Assembly (NCBI GenBank): GCA_016125265.1
Contig: WGMC01000029.1
Coordinates: 1-64,000 of the forward strand
Direction of reading: 5' to 3'
DNA: 64,000 bases
From: Planctomycetaceae bacterium
GTDB taxonomy: Bacteria > Planctomycetota > UBA1135 > GCA-002686595
Shown here: piece after piece, positions 19,942 through 29,350 of the stretch
Layout of the letters: every line of letters begins with the position of its first letter
Numbering within the stretch: the first letter of the stretch is position 1
The notes under the pieces: model-generated
Databases searched by the model: none
What the model saw: the letters and a program-made list of their open reading frames with translations, nothing else
Told to the model about the DNA's origin: nothing
Position numbers and translations under genes: made by a program

Positions 19942-21471
19942 TCAGCGCGGCGTCAGGCGGGCCAGGGGCCACGCGGGGGTTGGCTCGGGTGCGGGGGGCA
20001 GCGGGGTCACCGTGTAGTGGCGGGCCAGTTCGGCTTCGATTGCCAGCAGGCGGGTGCGGAACGATTCTAGGCCGGGGGTGTCCAGGTAGGTGCGGTAGGA
20101 CGTGTCCAGCAGGAGGGCCTTCGTCGGGTCGCTGCGGCGTTCTAGGTCGGCCAGCAGGTCGAGTGCGGCTTGCTCGGGGGGCACTTGTTTGCGGGCCTGT
20201 TCCAGTAGTTGGTCGAGCCAGGTGTGTTCGCGCACGTTGCCCACGAACTGGCGCAGGTTTTGGAGGTCGGTGTCGAAGCTGATGAGTTCGCCGCCGTCGG
20301 GCAGGGTCTGTTGCACGGCCGCGGCGCGCTGCTCGTGGCGCGCGAGGTCGAAGCGCTCGCTGAACTCGGTCACGTCGCGCCAGCCGTAGAGCGCTTGGGG
20401 GATGAGCAGGACGGCGAGGCCGAGTGTGGCCGGCAGGGCGGCGCGTCCGAGGCCCGCCGGCGCGCGCGCGGTGGCCCAGATCAGGAAGGGCAGCGCCGCG
20501 GCCAGGTAGCCGCCGCGGTTGTCCACGGCCCACAGGGCGAAGAGGGTGCCGGGCACGCCGATCAGCACGGCCAGCGAGAGGCCCTCGAGTCCGCGCAGGA
20601 CCTTTCCGCGGACCACCGCCCACACGATCGGTAGGAGTGCAAAAAGCGACCACCCGAGGGGCTCGAGCACGTCCCGGCGCCACCACGCGAACGACGGCGC
20701 GTTGTGGTGCTCCTTGGCAAACTGCACGGCATCGCTCTTCGAGCCAAACAGCACAGCCTTCTGCCCCAACTCCTGCGTCGCGTAGTCCGCGAGGAGGAGG
20801 CCGAGCAGCAGCACCGGCCCCACCACGAACAGGCAGCGAGCAACGGAGAGCCGCAATCCTGAGCGCTGCGACGCGAAGGCCACGAGCAGCACCCAACCCG
20901 GTCCCAGCGACGGCGCCGATTGGTGTCCCACGTACGCGAGCATCAGGCCGAGCGCGGCCAACGGGAGGGCGACGCCAAAACGGCGCCAGGGGGCCATCAG
21001 CGTGAGCCAGACACCGAGCGCAAGCGCTCCGAACTGCGTGCCGTGCACTTCCACCGCGATCGCGAAGAACCAAACCGCGGGTGCCAATCCGAACAGCGCC
21101 GTCGCGGCCGCGGCGGGCAGGGCCAGTGCGCCCACACGCCGCGCGATCAGGTAACTGAAGGCGAGCCCGAGGGCGGCGCCGAACGTCGATGCAAGACGCA
21201 GGGCCCGCGCGGGCGACAGATCCGGCGCCGCGGCCTGCACGAGCTCGGCCGCCGGCAGGTACGCCATGTGCATCCAGAAACCGTGGCCGTCGGCAAAGCG
21301 GTTCAATAGGAACGTGCCATCGCCCCACAGCCAGTGGTGCGGCGAACGCTCCATCAAAAGCACGAACAGCGCGAAGATTGCGAACGCGATGGCCCCATCG
21401 CGCCAATGGAACGGCACGAGGGGCGACGTGTCCGCCGTCGCGCTCCCCGTCGTCTTCACCGTCGCCTTCAC
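19942..21471 (-). CDS. GT-C/DUF2723-like polytopic membrane protein
   Basis: The 509-aa protein has many hydrophobic helices and a soluble C-terminal region of about 150 residues. Features recalling GT-C glycosyltransferases and DUF2723 are an acidic loop after the first helix (HHWLWGDGTFLLNRFADGHG) and LAPAVWFFAIAVEVHGTQFG (compare the WsqAviaEVY-type motif). It is a paralog of the gene at 25025-26542. The start GTG at 21471 overlaps the preceding gene's stop (GTGA); the open frame to 21663 is discarded as it reads through that gene. It is likely co-transcribed with the upstream GT-C gene and the M28 peptidase. It probably transfers a sugar from a lipid carrier outside the membrane, but donor and acceptor are unknown. 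Confidence 0.65.
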   Translation of the reverse strand: MKATVKTTGSATADTSPLVPFHWRDGAIAFAIFALFVLLMERSPHHWLWGDGTFLLNRFADGHGFWMHMAYLPAAELVQAAAPDLSPARALRLASTFGAALGLAFSYLIARRVGALALPAAAATALFGLAPAVWFFAIAVEVHGTQFGALALGVWLTLMAPWRRFGVALPLAALGLMLAYVGHQSAPSLGPGWVLLVAFASQRSGLRLSVARCLFVVGPVLLLGLLLADYATQELGQKAVLFGSKSDAVQFAKEHHNAPSFAWWRRDVLEPLGWSLFALLPIVWAVVRGKVLRGLEGLSLAVLIGVPGTLFALWAVDNRGGYLAAALPFLIWATARAPAGLGRAALPATLGLAVLLIPQALYGWRDVTEFSERFDLARHEQRAAAVQQTLPDGGELISFDTDLQNLRQFVGNVREHTWLDQLLEQARKQVPPEQAALDLLADLERRSDPTKALLLDTSYRTYLDTPGLESFRTRLLAIEAELARHYTVTPLPPAPEPTPAWPLARLTPR

Positions 21472-23054
21472 CGCGCGCCCCCGCGCAGATTCACGAGGGC
21501 CATGGGGCCGCCGGGTGCGTCGTCGTGGCGCTCCGGCGAGCCGTGTTCGGCCAGCGTGGCGAGCAGTTGCGTGCCGTCGGGCAGGAGCGCGATCGTGGTG
21601 GCGTCGACCAGGAACCAAAGGGGACGATCGGGTTCCGTGCGCGCCAGCAGTTTCTCGCGCCAACCGACGAGCGCCGCCGACGTGTCGACGCTGTGCACGA
21701 GCGCCGCGCGCGAATGGAAGGGCAAGAACATGCCGCGGCCGATGTGCGTGAGGACCACGGCATTGGGGTCATCGATCGCGGCGCGCAGCCAGGGCTCTTC
21801 TACCAACAACCCGAACTCGGGCGAGCGTTTGAGCAGCCACTGGGCGTGGCCCTGCCAGATTCCGTGTGCCGTGACGACGAGGACCGGGACGAGGGCGAGG
21901 GGCGCGAAGCTCGCCGACGGCCGGCGCAGCCACGCGCCGAACTGCACGATGGCGAGGGCGCCCGCGCAGGCCACGAACGGCAGCGACACCACGAAGAAGA
22001 AGTCGTGGTTCACGCTGCGGCCGGGGAAGAGGCCGATGTAGAGCACACCGGGCACAAGGAGCGCGGCGACGAGGCCCGCTTCGGCGCGGGTGCGGCGCTC
22101 GGCAAATCGCATCAGGAGCAGCAGCGCGCCGAGCCCCACCAACACCAAACCGCTCCAGGTCAGGTAGCGCTCCAAGTAGGCAAACTGAAGGCCCAGGAAG
22201 CGGCCGAGCGGCTCGCTCAGCGTCATGACACCGCCCAAGGTGCCCTCCGTATCGCCGTGGGCCGCCTCCTTACCCATCGACACCGCCATGTGCAGCGCGT
22301 GCAGCCCCAGCGCGCCAAAACTGACGGCCGGATAGAGCGCGAGCGATGCCTTCACTCCGGGTTCGCGGAGCCGCGCCCGCGCGAAGAGCAACACGTGGAA
22401 GAACAGCGCGGCGGAGCCGAAGTGCGCGGGCCAATCCAGCAGCGCCCCGGCTAGGATCCAGAGCGCCGCGAGCCGCAGATGCCGCGGTGGACCGCCGCGC
22501 AGGAAGCGCAGTTGTTCGCGCGCCGCCAACGCGAGGCACCCCGCGATCGCCGCCTCGGTCCAGGGCAACATGCCCGTGCGCCACCCCAAGGGCAGCGCGG
22601 CGACGAGGAGCGCGGCGACGAGACCCGCTCGCACGCCCCACAGCTCCTTCGCAAAGAGCCCGCACGCCAACACGCAGAAGAGCGACAGCAATAGCGCCAC
22701 ACTGCGCAGCGCGTACGGTTCCGGACCGAGCCACTCGACCGCCAATCCGGCGATCCACATGTAGAGCGCCGGGTGGTGCGCGTACCAGCCGTGGTCGATG
22801 GCGCCATCGCTGTAGACCACACGCCAGTCGTAGGGCATGCCGAGCGACTCGGCGAAGCCGTGCTCGGCGAAGTTGCGCGCCGGGCCCCCGGTCGCGAACG
22901 CGCCGAAGAGCGCGTGGAAGTCGTCGCCGCGTCCGCTCCAGGGATCGGTGAATCCGATCAGCCGCACGCCGATCGCCAACAGGGCGACGAACAGCACCCC
23001 CACGAGGGCAAGGCGCCGCGTCGGGCCCGGCGAGCCCTCGATGGGAGCGTGCAT
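21468..23054 (-). CDS. GT39/ArnT-like polytopic glycosyltransferase
   Basis: The 528-aa protein starts with a cytoplasmic N-terminus and a helix (LALVGVLFVALLAIGVRLIG), then a loop with TDPWSGRGDDFHALFGAF, the acidic extracytoplasmic site expected in PMT/ArnT GT-C enzymes, and YAHHPALYMWIAGLAVEWLG, the typical HPPL-like motif. Around ten further hydrophobic segments follow, then a soluble C-terminus. Such enzymes use polyprenyl-phosphate sugars to modify lipids or proteins at the outer face of the membrane. It begins 21 bp after the M28 peptidase and overlaps the next gene by four bases. The specific substrate cannot be read from sequence. Confidence 0.72.
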   Translation of the reverse strand: MHAPIEGSPGPTRRLALVGVLFVALLAIGVRLIGFTDPWSGRGDDFHALFGAFATGGPARNFAEHGFAESLGMPYDWRVVYSDGAIDHGWYAHHPALYMWIAGLAVEWLGPEPYALRSVALLLSLFCVLACGLFAKELWGVRAGLVAALLVAALPLGWRTGMLPWTEAAIAGCLALAAREQLRFLRGGPPRHLRLAALWILAGALLDWPAHFGSAALFFHVLLFARARLREPGVKASLALYPAVSFGALGLHALHMAVSMGKEAAHGDTEGTLGGVMTLSEPLGRFLGLQFAYLERYLTWSGLVLVGLGALLLLMRFAERRTRAEAGLVAALLVPGVLYIGLFPGRSVNHDFFFVVSLPFVACAGALAIVQFGAWLRRPSASFAPLALVPVLVVTAHGIWQGHAQWLLKRSPEFGLLVEEPWLRAAIDDPNAVVLTHIGRGMFLPFHSRAALVHSVDTSAALVGWREKLLARTEPDRPLWFLVDATTIALLPDGTQLLATLAEHGSPERHDDAPGGPMALVNLRGGAR

Positions 23055-23075
23055 GGTGCGTGGCGGGGGCGCCGC

Positions 23076-24959
23076 TCAGTTGCTCTCGCGGGTCGCGAGG
23101 GTCAGCAGCACCTCGAGTCGCTCGCCGTCCCGCACGAACACCACGGGCAGGGTCTCGCCCGGCTTGTGAGCCGACAGCATGCCCATGAAATCGGCCATGC
23201 CCTCGATCTCGATATCCCCCACCTTCACGATGCGGTCGCCGGCGAGCAACCCGGCGCGTTCGGCGGGGCTGCCCGGCGAGGTGCCCGAGATCAGAAGGCC
23301 GGGACCCTCGTCCGTATAGTCGGGCACGGAGCCGAACCACACACGCCAACCCTCGCCGCGCGCGCGGCCGGGCTCGGCACTCGCGACCACCTCGGCAAAC
23401 GGCAATTCGCCGGCGCTGTGACCAAAGTGCACGAGGTCCCGCGTCCAGCCGGCGACCTGCGCGAGGCCCTCGTACTCGACCTTGTCCGAGGTATCGCTGG
23501 GCCGGTGGTAGTCCCCGTGCAAACCGCTGAAGAGGTGCAGGCTGGGGATGCGTTTTTCGAGGAAACTCTGGTGGTCGCTGCCGCCGACCGCGCGGCCGGA
23601 GGCTTCGAGGGCGAGGGTCAATCCGCGTTCGGCGCCCATCCCCGGCAGCACCTCGGCAAACCGCGGCGAGCTGCCCGCGGCCAGCACACTGAGTTTGCCC
23701 TCGCGCACACGCCCGACCATGTCGAGGTTGAGCGACAGCGCCGTGCGCGCGAGCACCGCCTGATTCTCCGCAACCCAGCGTTTGCTGCCGAGCAGGCCCA
23801 GCTCTTCGCCGGACCACAGCGCAAAGAGCACGTCGCCCGCGCTGCCCTCGGCCTTCAGCAAACGCGCGGCCTCGAGCACCGCAGCCGTGCCGCTCGCGTT
23901 GTCGTCGGCGCCGGGGTGCACACGGCCGATTTCGCGCGGGCTCAAGGAACCCGTGTGCCCGTGCCCGAGGTGGTCGTAGTGCGCGCCCACGACCACGAGG
24001 GGCAAGCTCTTGTCCTTGCCGCGCAAGAGGCCGAGCACGTTGCGCGCGGTGCCGCGCTCGCGTTTCACCGCGACGACCAGTTCGACCGTGCCCGCGGGGG
24101 TCGCCGGAGGGGTGGTTTGCGCGCGTCCGCCGCCCGACGCCGCCACTGCGTCGATTCCGGCCAGTGCCGCCGTGTAACCGGGTTGCAGCGCTTCGGCGAG
24201 TTCCACGCCCACGAACAGCGCGGGCAGCGTGGCGAGGGACGTGGGCCCAGAGAGGAACGTCGGCAGGGCCTCGTCCGCCAGCGCGGGGCTCTGGGCGACC
24301 AGCACCGCCAATGCGCCGCGCCGCTTCGCCGCCAGCACCTTGCGCAAGAGGCCGTCGGCGCCTGCGAAGTCGATGGGCGCATCCGCCGGGCCCTTCGGCG
24401 CGCCGCGGGCCACGAGCACGATCTTGCGGGTCACGTCGAGGCCCTCGTAGTCGTTCCACCCGAGGTGCGGCGCGTCGAGGCCGTAACCGGCGAAGACGAG
24501 GGCGCCCGTGGCGTTGCCCGCCGCGGCGCACGAGAGCGGCGCCAGTTCCCCAGCCGAGGCCGAGCGCGGCGGCGCGCCTTCGCGGCGCAGGACCAGCGTC
24601 GACGTGCCGAGGTCCTCGGGCACCATCGGAACCTCTACGGCGTGAAACCAGCCGTCGGTGCCGGCAGGTTCCAGGCCCAGCTCGCCAAAACGCGCGGCGA
24701 TCCAGTCGCCGGCGGCGCGCTCACCGGGCTCGCCCGCGCGCCGGCCCCCGCGGCTCTCGTCCGCGAGCCAGACCACGTCCCGTCGCAGGGCCGCGACGTC
24801 GGCCTGGGGCAGGGCTGCTACCGCCGCGCCGCTTCCGTCCTGAACGGGGGCGACCAGTTCGGTGGACGGGCCCGCCCGCAACACGAGCCAGGGGCCAGCC
24901 GCCAGGGTCAGGAGTAGGAGGGAGCGGGTCAGGGGGGAAAGCACCGGTTCGCGCAGCAT
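23076..24959 (-). CDS. Exported M28 zinc aminopeptidase with PA and PDZ domains
   Basis: The 627-aa protein has an N-terminal signal peptide (SLLLLTLAAGPWLVLRAG), a protease-associated domain at roughly 140-280, and an M28 catalytic domain at about 290-500. Its co-catalytic zinc ligands are visible in GAHYDHLG, HPGADDNASG, SGEELGLLG, LNLDMVGR and GDYHRPSDTSDKV. A PDZ domain ends the chain (GLLISGTSPGSPAERAGLLA, DRIVKVGDIEIEG). It is predicted to cleave N-terminal residues from peptides outside the cytoplasm. It is the first gene of a minus-strand group with two GT-C proteins. The 65-bp gap to the divergent GT-C gene at 25025 must hold both promoters; it contains ACAATAG, a weak -10 candidate. 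Confidence 0.88.
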   Translation of the reverse strand: MLREPVLSPLTRSLLLLTLAAGPWLVLRAGPSTELVAPVQDGSGAAVAALPQADVAALRRDVVWLADESRGGRRAGEPGERAAGDWIAARFGELGLEPAGTDGWFHAVEVPMVPEDLGTSTLVLRREGAPPRSASAGELAPLSCAAAGNATGALVFAGYGLDAPHLGWNDYEGLDVTRKIVLVARGAPKGPADAPIDFAGADGLLRKVLAAKRRGALAVLVAQSPALADEALPTFLSGPTSLATLPALFVGVELAEALQPGYTAALAGIDAVAASGGGRAQTTPPATPAGTVELVVAVKRERGTARNVLGLLRGKDKSLPLVVVGAHYDHLGHGHTGSLSPREIGRVHPGADDNASGTAAVLEAARLLKAEGSAGDVLFALWSGEELGLLGSKRWVAENQAVLARTALSLNLDMVGRVREGKLSVLAAGSSPRFAEVLPGMGAERGLTLALEASGRAVGGSDHQSFLEKRIPSLHLFSGLHGDYHRPSDTSDKVEYEGLAQVAGWTRDLVHFGHSAGELPFAEVVASAEPGRARGEGWRVWFGSVPDYTDEGPGLLISGTSPGSPAERAGLLAGDRIVKVGDIEIEGMADFMGMLSAHKPGETLPVVFVRDGERLEVLLTLATRESN

Positions 24960-25024
24960 GGGGAGAGCCTAACAATAGGCCCCCCGCGGGCGTCCCACTG
25001 CGCCCGCCTCCCCCCCGCCGATCC

Positions 25025-26542
25025 ATGCTCCGCGACGCCGCCCACGAACCGCCCGCAGCTCCCGAGGCCCGGGCCGGCGCCGCCCCCCTCGGGGCGCTCG
25101 ACGCGCTGGTCGCGGTCGTGCTGACGGCGGTGTTCGGCGCCCTCTACGCCGCCAACCTGCAGCGTTGGCTCTGGAACGACGGCTTCTTCGTCGCCGAGAA
25201 GCTCGAGTGGAACGAGCCCGGCCTATGGCCGCACCCCGCGTACCTGCCCGTGGCGCGGGCGCTGAACTGGCTGCTGCCGGGGCCTGGGCCGTACGAGGGG
25301 CTCTTTGCGACGTCCTGGATGCCGGCGGCGCTCGGTCTGGGTGCCGTCTACCTCCTGGCCCGTGGAACGGGGCGCTCCGCCGCGGCGAGCGGAGTGGCGG
25401 CGGCGTTGCTAGGGCTCACGCCGGTGCATTGGTTCTTCGCGACGACCATCGAAGTGCACGCCTTGCACTTCTGGGGCGTCGCGACCGCGGCGCTCGTGGC
25501 GCAGCGCGCGCCCTGGGCGCGGCGCGGCCTCGCCGTGGCACTTGCGGTGGTGTCCTTTGCTCTGGTGCCACTCACGCACTTGTTGGCGCCGCTGCTCGGC
25601 CCCGGTTGGCTGCTTTGGTGCGAGCACTGGTCGCGGCGGGCGGGTGCGCCGCTCGGTGCGAAGCGCTTGGTGTTCGTGCTTGCGCCGCTGTTCGTGGCGG
25701 TGGGCCTCGGCGCGTTTGCGCTGACGAGCCTCTTCTACTGGAAGGACAGTGTGGTCGGCGGCATCCGCGGCACGGCGGGGCAGATCGCCGAGCACATGCA
25801 GCCCAGCGCGCTCGTGTGGTGGCGCGACGATGTCTGGCTGCCGGCGCAGCTCTACCTGGTGGCCGCGTTGCTCGGCGGTTGGTGGTTGTGGCGTCGGGAG
25901 CGCGCGCTCACGTGGGTGCTCGCCGCGCTGGTCGCGCCGTTGCTCGTGTTCACGGCGTGGTGGGCCGTGGCGAACGAGGGCGGGTACCTGCTCGGCACCA
26001 CGCCGTTCCTGGCGCTCGCCGTCGCCGCAGGCGCGGATGGATTGCGGCGGCGGCTCGGCGTGTGGGCGATGGCCCTGGTCGCGCTGGGATGCGCTGTACC
26101 GCTGGGCCTCGCGGCCTGGGAGAAGGGCAACGCCTGGCGCGAACTCCACCGGGAGCAGTTGCGCGAGCAACGCGCGGAGCAGGTGCGTTTGGTGCTCGGC
26201 GACGAGGGTGTGCTGGTGGCCTTCGACACGTGGAAACAGCCGATCGGCCTGGACCTCGCGGGGATTCGGGAGCGGCAGTTGGTCAAGACGGTCGAAGCCG
26301 CGTTCCGCGACGCGGTGGGTCCGGACGAGTTGGCGAGTTGGCTGGCGTACGACCTCAAGCTGTTCGCGGAAGCGCATCCGGAAGGTGTTGCGCTCGAACT
26401 GCTCTACCGGGATCTCGGCCGAGCCAACGCGGTCTTGCGCCCGTACACGGACGCACTCGAACGCGAGCTGGCCAAACACGTGGAGCTCGAGGAGTTCCCC
26501 CACCCGAAGTGGCCAATGGCGCGGATGAAGCCGCGGCCGTGA
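25025..26542 (+). CDS. GT-C/DUF2723-like polytopic membrane protein, paralog of 19942-21471
   Basis: The 505-aa protein shares its plan with the gene at 19942-21471: a short N-terminus, a helix, LQRWLWNDGFFVAEKLEWNE, HPAYLPVARALNWLLPG, and GLTPVHWFFATTIEVHALHF, followed by further helices and a soluble tail ending HVELEEFPHPKWPMARMKP. The paralog ends HYTVTPLPPAPEPTPAWPLA, so even the tails correspond. The acidic loop and EVHA motif suggest a lipid-linked sugar transferase of the GT-C fold, but identity is low enough that this remains inference. The start ATG at 25025 is the first Met after the divergent gene's promoter region. It is followed by 222 bp before the YfhO gene. Confidence 0.65.
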   Translation: MLRDAAHEPPAAPEARAGAAPLGALDALVAVVLTAVFGALYAANLQRWLWNDGFFVAEKLEWNEPGLWPHPAYLPVARALNWLLPGPGPYEGLFATSWMPAALGLGAVYLLARGTGRSAAASGVAAALLGLTPVHWFFATTIEVHALHFWGVATAALVAQRAPWARRGLAVALAVVSFALVPLTHLLAPLLGPGWLLWCEHWSRRAGAPLGAKRLVFVLAPLFVAVGLGAFALTSLFYWKDSVVGGIRGTAGQIAEHMQPSALVWWRDDVWLPAQLYLVAALLGGWWLWRRERALTWVLAALVAPLLVFTAWWAVANEGGYLLGTTPFLALAVAAGADGLRRRLGVWAMALVALGCAVPLGLAAWEKGNAWRELHREQLREQRAEQVRLVLGDEGVLVAFDTWKQPIGLDLAGIRERQLVKTVEAAFRDAVGPDELASWLAYDLKLFAEAHPEGVALELLYRDLGRANAVLRPYTDALERELAKHVELEEFPHPKWPMARMKPRP

Positions 26543-26661
26543 GGGCGGGGACGAAGCAACCCGCCCCCGTACAGATCGGGCCGACAGTTTTTGGGGCGGA
26601 GCGCTCGCGAGCTTTGACCTACGCAACGACGATTCACTCCGCCGCGATGCGCCGCTGGGTG

Positions 26662-26679
26662 CGCGGGCCTCCTGGCCCG
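26662..26679. terminator. GC-rich hairpin between GT-C and YfhO genes
   Basis: GCGGGCC and GGCCCGC (7-bp arms) are separated by TCCT. The hairpin lies 120 bp after the GT-C stop and 86 bp before yfhO. No T-tract follows, so it is at best a weak intrinsic terminator. The rest of the 222-bp gap shows nothing recognisable. Confidence 0.35.
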
Positions 26680-26764
26680 CCTCGGAGCCGGCTCGATGCT
26701 GCGCGGAGGCGCGTGACTGTGGCGTGACGCCGTCGGGCTCCCAGCGGCTATCCTTTGGCGACGC

Positions 26765-29311
26765 ATGGGCGCTCCCACACATCCGTCGGACCCGGCGCAC
26801 CGGGGTCCCCTGGCGCGCCGCCTCGCTCACTACGGGCCCCGACTTGGGTTCCTGTGTGTACTGCCGCTGCTCTTGCTGTTCGATTCGCTCTTTGCGGGAA
26901 CCTACTTCCTGCCCCAGGCGCCGGCGCTCTTCGAGCCGCTCGCGTCCGAACAACCGGAGGTCGCCGAAGCCGTGCGCCGTTCGGCCCACTACTGGACCGG
27001 CGATCGCATCCTGCCGGTGCTCACGGACCAGCGCGAAATCGCGCGTCGCAGCGAAGCGGGCGCGACGAGCGGTTGGGAACCCAAACTCTCGTTGGGCCTG
27101 CCGCTCCTCGGCAACGCGCTGCACGGACCGCTCTACCCGCCCAATCTGCTGAGCCAGTGGCTGCGGCCCGAGCGCGCCGCCTCGTGGCTGGCGTTCCTGT
27201 CGCTGGTGTTGGCGGGCCTCGGGGCGTGGCGTTTCTTCGAGCGCCGCGGCCTGCCCAGCGAGGCCGCGGGGTTCGGCGCGCTGGCCCTGCAGGCCGCCGG
27301 ATTCGGCGCCATGAACCTGCACTACGGCATGAAGGTGGACGCGGTGCTCTGGTTGCCGTTCTGCCTGTCGGCACTCGAGGACCTGGGTGCGGGCAAACGC
27401 TTCGCGGGCCTGCAGGTGCTCCTGTTCGCGGCGCTGCCCTTCACCGCTGGCTTCCCGCCGATCGCGCTCTTCGCACTGGCCGTCTCCGCGCTCTACGCCC
27501 TCGTGTTCCTCGGCGGCCTGCGGCGCAGCTTCGGTCTCGCCGGGGAACCGCGCCAGGGTTCCCTGTGGCGCGCGGTGGCGCTCCTGGCCCTGGCGCCGGC
27601 ACTCGCGGCGCCGGCCCTCTGGCCGACGGTCGAAACCAGCGACGAGGCGCTGCGCGGGATGCAGACCGCCGCGGACGTGGAGAGCCAGAGCCTCCCCGGT
27701 GTGCACGCGCTCGGCCTCTTGACGCCGCACCTCTGGGGCCGGCCCAGCGATCCCACACCCGGCGGCCGTCAACCCGCCGTGTGGTGGTTCACGCCGCAGG
27801 AGCAGTGGACGAAGGCCGACGGCGCGAGCCCCCTCGAGTGGGATCCGTGGACGGGTGCGACGCTGCTCGGCATGGCGGTGCTCGGTTTCCTGCGCGGCGG
27901 GCGGCGCGCGCGGTTTCCGGCGCTGGTGCTCGTGCTGGCGTTTGGATTCGCGCAGGGCTGGCCGCTGGTCAACCTGGCGTACTACCTGCCGGGATTCGGC
28001 GCGGGTGCCCCAGCGCGCGCCCTCTCGGTCGCGTGGCTCGCGTGGGCATGGCTCGGCGCGTTGGGTGCGGCGGCGTTGGTGGAGCGCCGCCCGGGCGCGC
28101 GCCGCGTCGTGCTGACACTTTTCGGCGTGCACGCCGCCCTCGCCACGGTGCTGAGTTCGGCCATCGAACCGGCGACGTTCGGGGGTGGCATGGAGAAACG
28201 TTTGGCCGCGCGTTACGACCTGACCGTCGATGACGTGCGCCAAGTCATCGACCCGGAACACGCGGTGGCCGCCGCGTTCGCGCTGCGCCGCTCCCTGGAA
28301 CAGGCCGCGCTGCTCGCCGGCGCCGCGGGGATTCTGGTCCTCTTCGGCAGCCTGGGTCGCCACGGGCCGCGGAGGCGTTTGCCGGTAGCGCTCGGGCTTG
28401 CCCTGGTGTTCGACGCCGCGCTGGTGACACGCGCACACACGGGTGGGCTCGAACTGCCGCACGGCGCGGAGCTCTTCCCCGAGAGTCCCGCCCTCGCCGC
28501 GGTGGCGGAAGCGGCGGATGGCGCGCGGGTGTGGCGCCTCGATCCCTCCCCCAGCCACATGGAGCACACCCTGGCCCTCGCGCGGCCCAACCTGCTCCAG
28601 GACTACGGCGTCTCGGACGTGTCCGCCTACGTCGCGTTCACACCGCGGCGCACGGTCGAGTACTTCACCGCGCTCGATCCGCGCACACGTTTCCGCTCGG
28701 GTGTGGGTTCCCTCCCGGACCCCGCGCTGCTGGACCACCCGATGGTCGACCGCGCCAACGTCGGCGCCGTGCTGGCGCTCGCGCCCGTGGAACACCCGAG
28801 CCTGACCCCCGCCGGCGGCCGCGCCAACTTCGCCGCGCACCGGCGCGCAGGGGCCCTGGGACCCGCCCGCCTCGTGCCCCGCGCGGAGGTGGAGCCCGAC
28901 GCGCTGGCGCGGCTGACGCGGCTCGCGGACCGCGGTACGGACCCGAAGGAGCTCGTGCTGATCGAGCGGCCCCCTCCCAGCGAGTGGCGCGGCCCCGGCC
29001 CGGGGGACGGCCCGGCGGAACTCGTGCTGTTCGAGCGCCCCGAGCCCGACCGAATCCGCATCCGGACCCGCGGCGGTCCCGCGTGGCTCGTGGTCCACGA
29101 GGCCTGGTCCGAAGGTTGGCGCGCCCGTGTGGACGGCGAGCCCACGGCGCTCTTCGCCGCCGACCACGCCTTCCTGGCCCTGCCGCTGGGCGCGGGGGAA
29201 TCCGAGGTGGAACTCGAGTACGCGCCGGAGTCGCGCCGCGCACCGTGGATCAGCGTCGGGGCCCTCTTGCTCGGGCTCTTGACCCTGCGCCGGCGCGCTC
29301 CTCTCGCCTGA
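26765..29311 (+). CDS. YfhO family membrane protein
   Basis: The 848-aa protein is a polytopic membrane protein of the YfhO family, thought to be GT-C-like glycosyltransferases (Bacillus and Listeria members glycosylate teichoic acids). The N-terminal cytoplasmic segment is followed by a helix (LGFLCVLPLLLLFDSLFAG), the periplasmic GNALHGPLYPPNLLSQWL (the family's acceptor-side loop), roughly a dozen hydrophobic segments to about residue 570, and an extracytoplasmic beta-rich C-terminus. The latter ends with WLVVHEAWSEGWRARVDGEP, a hallmark of the family (the usual wording is WLVLSE..YPGW.A.VDG), and one last helix (ISVGALLLGLLTL). It is the second of two plus-strand envelope genes here. Confidence 0.85.
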   Translation: MGAPTHPSDPAHRGPLARRLAHYGPRLGFLCVLPLLLLFDSLFAGTYFLPQAPALFEPLASEQPEVAEAVRRSAHYWTGDRILPVLTDQREIARRSEAGATSGWEPKLSLGLPLLGNALHGPLYPPNLLSQWLRPERAASWLAFLSLVLAGLGAWRFFERRGLPSEAAGFGALALQAAGFGAMNLHYGMKVDAVLWLPFCLSALEDLGAGKRFAGLQVLLFAALPFTAGFPPIALFALAVSALYALVFLGGLRRSFGLAGEPRQGSLWRAVALLALAPALAAPALWPTVETSDEALRGMQTAADVESQSLPGVHALGLLTPHLWGRPSDPTPGGRQPAVWWFTPQEQWTKADGASPLEWDPWTGATLLGMAVLGFLRGGRRARFPALVLVLAFGFAQGWPLVNLAYYLPGFGAGAPARALSVAWLAWAWLGALGAAALVERRPGARRVVLTLFGVHAALATVLSSAIEPATFGGGMEKRLAARYDLTVDDVRQVIDPEHAVAAAFALRRSLEQAALLAGAAGILVLFGSLGRHGPRRRLPVALGLALVFDAALVTRAHTGGLELPHGAELFPESPALAAVAEAADGARVWRLDPSPSHMEHTLALARPNLLQDYGVSDVSAYVAFTPRRTVEYFTALDPRTRFRSGVGSLPDPALLDHPMVDRANVGAVLALAPVEHPSLTPAGGRANFAAHRRAGALGPARLVPRAEVEPDALARLTRLADRGTDPKELVLIERPPPSEWRGPGPGDGPAELVLFERPEPDRIRIRTRGGPAWLVVHEAWSEGWRARVDGEPTALFAADHAFLALPLGAGESEVELEYAPESRRAPWISVGALLLGLLTLRRRAPLA

Positions 29312-29350
29312 ACCGTGCACCCATGCGCCGGCGCCCCCTAAGATGGGCCG

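Noticed and set aside
26543..26764. Possible small RNA or tRNA gene
   Set aside because: Only a 7-bp hairpin is present; no cloverleaf, T-loop consensus or T-tract could be found.
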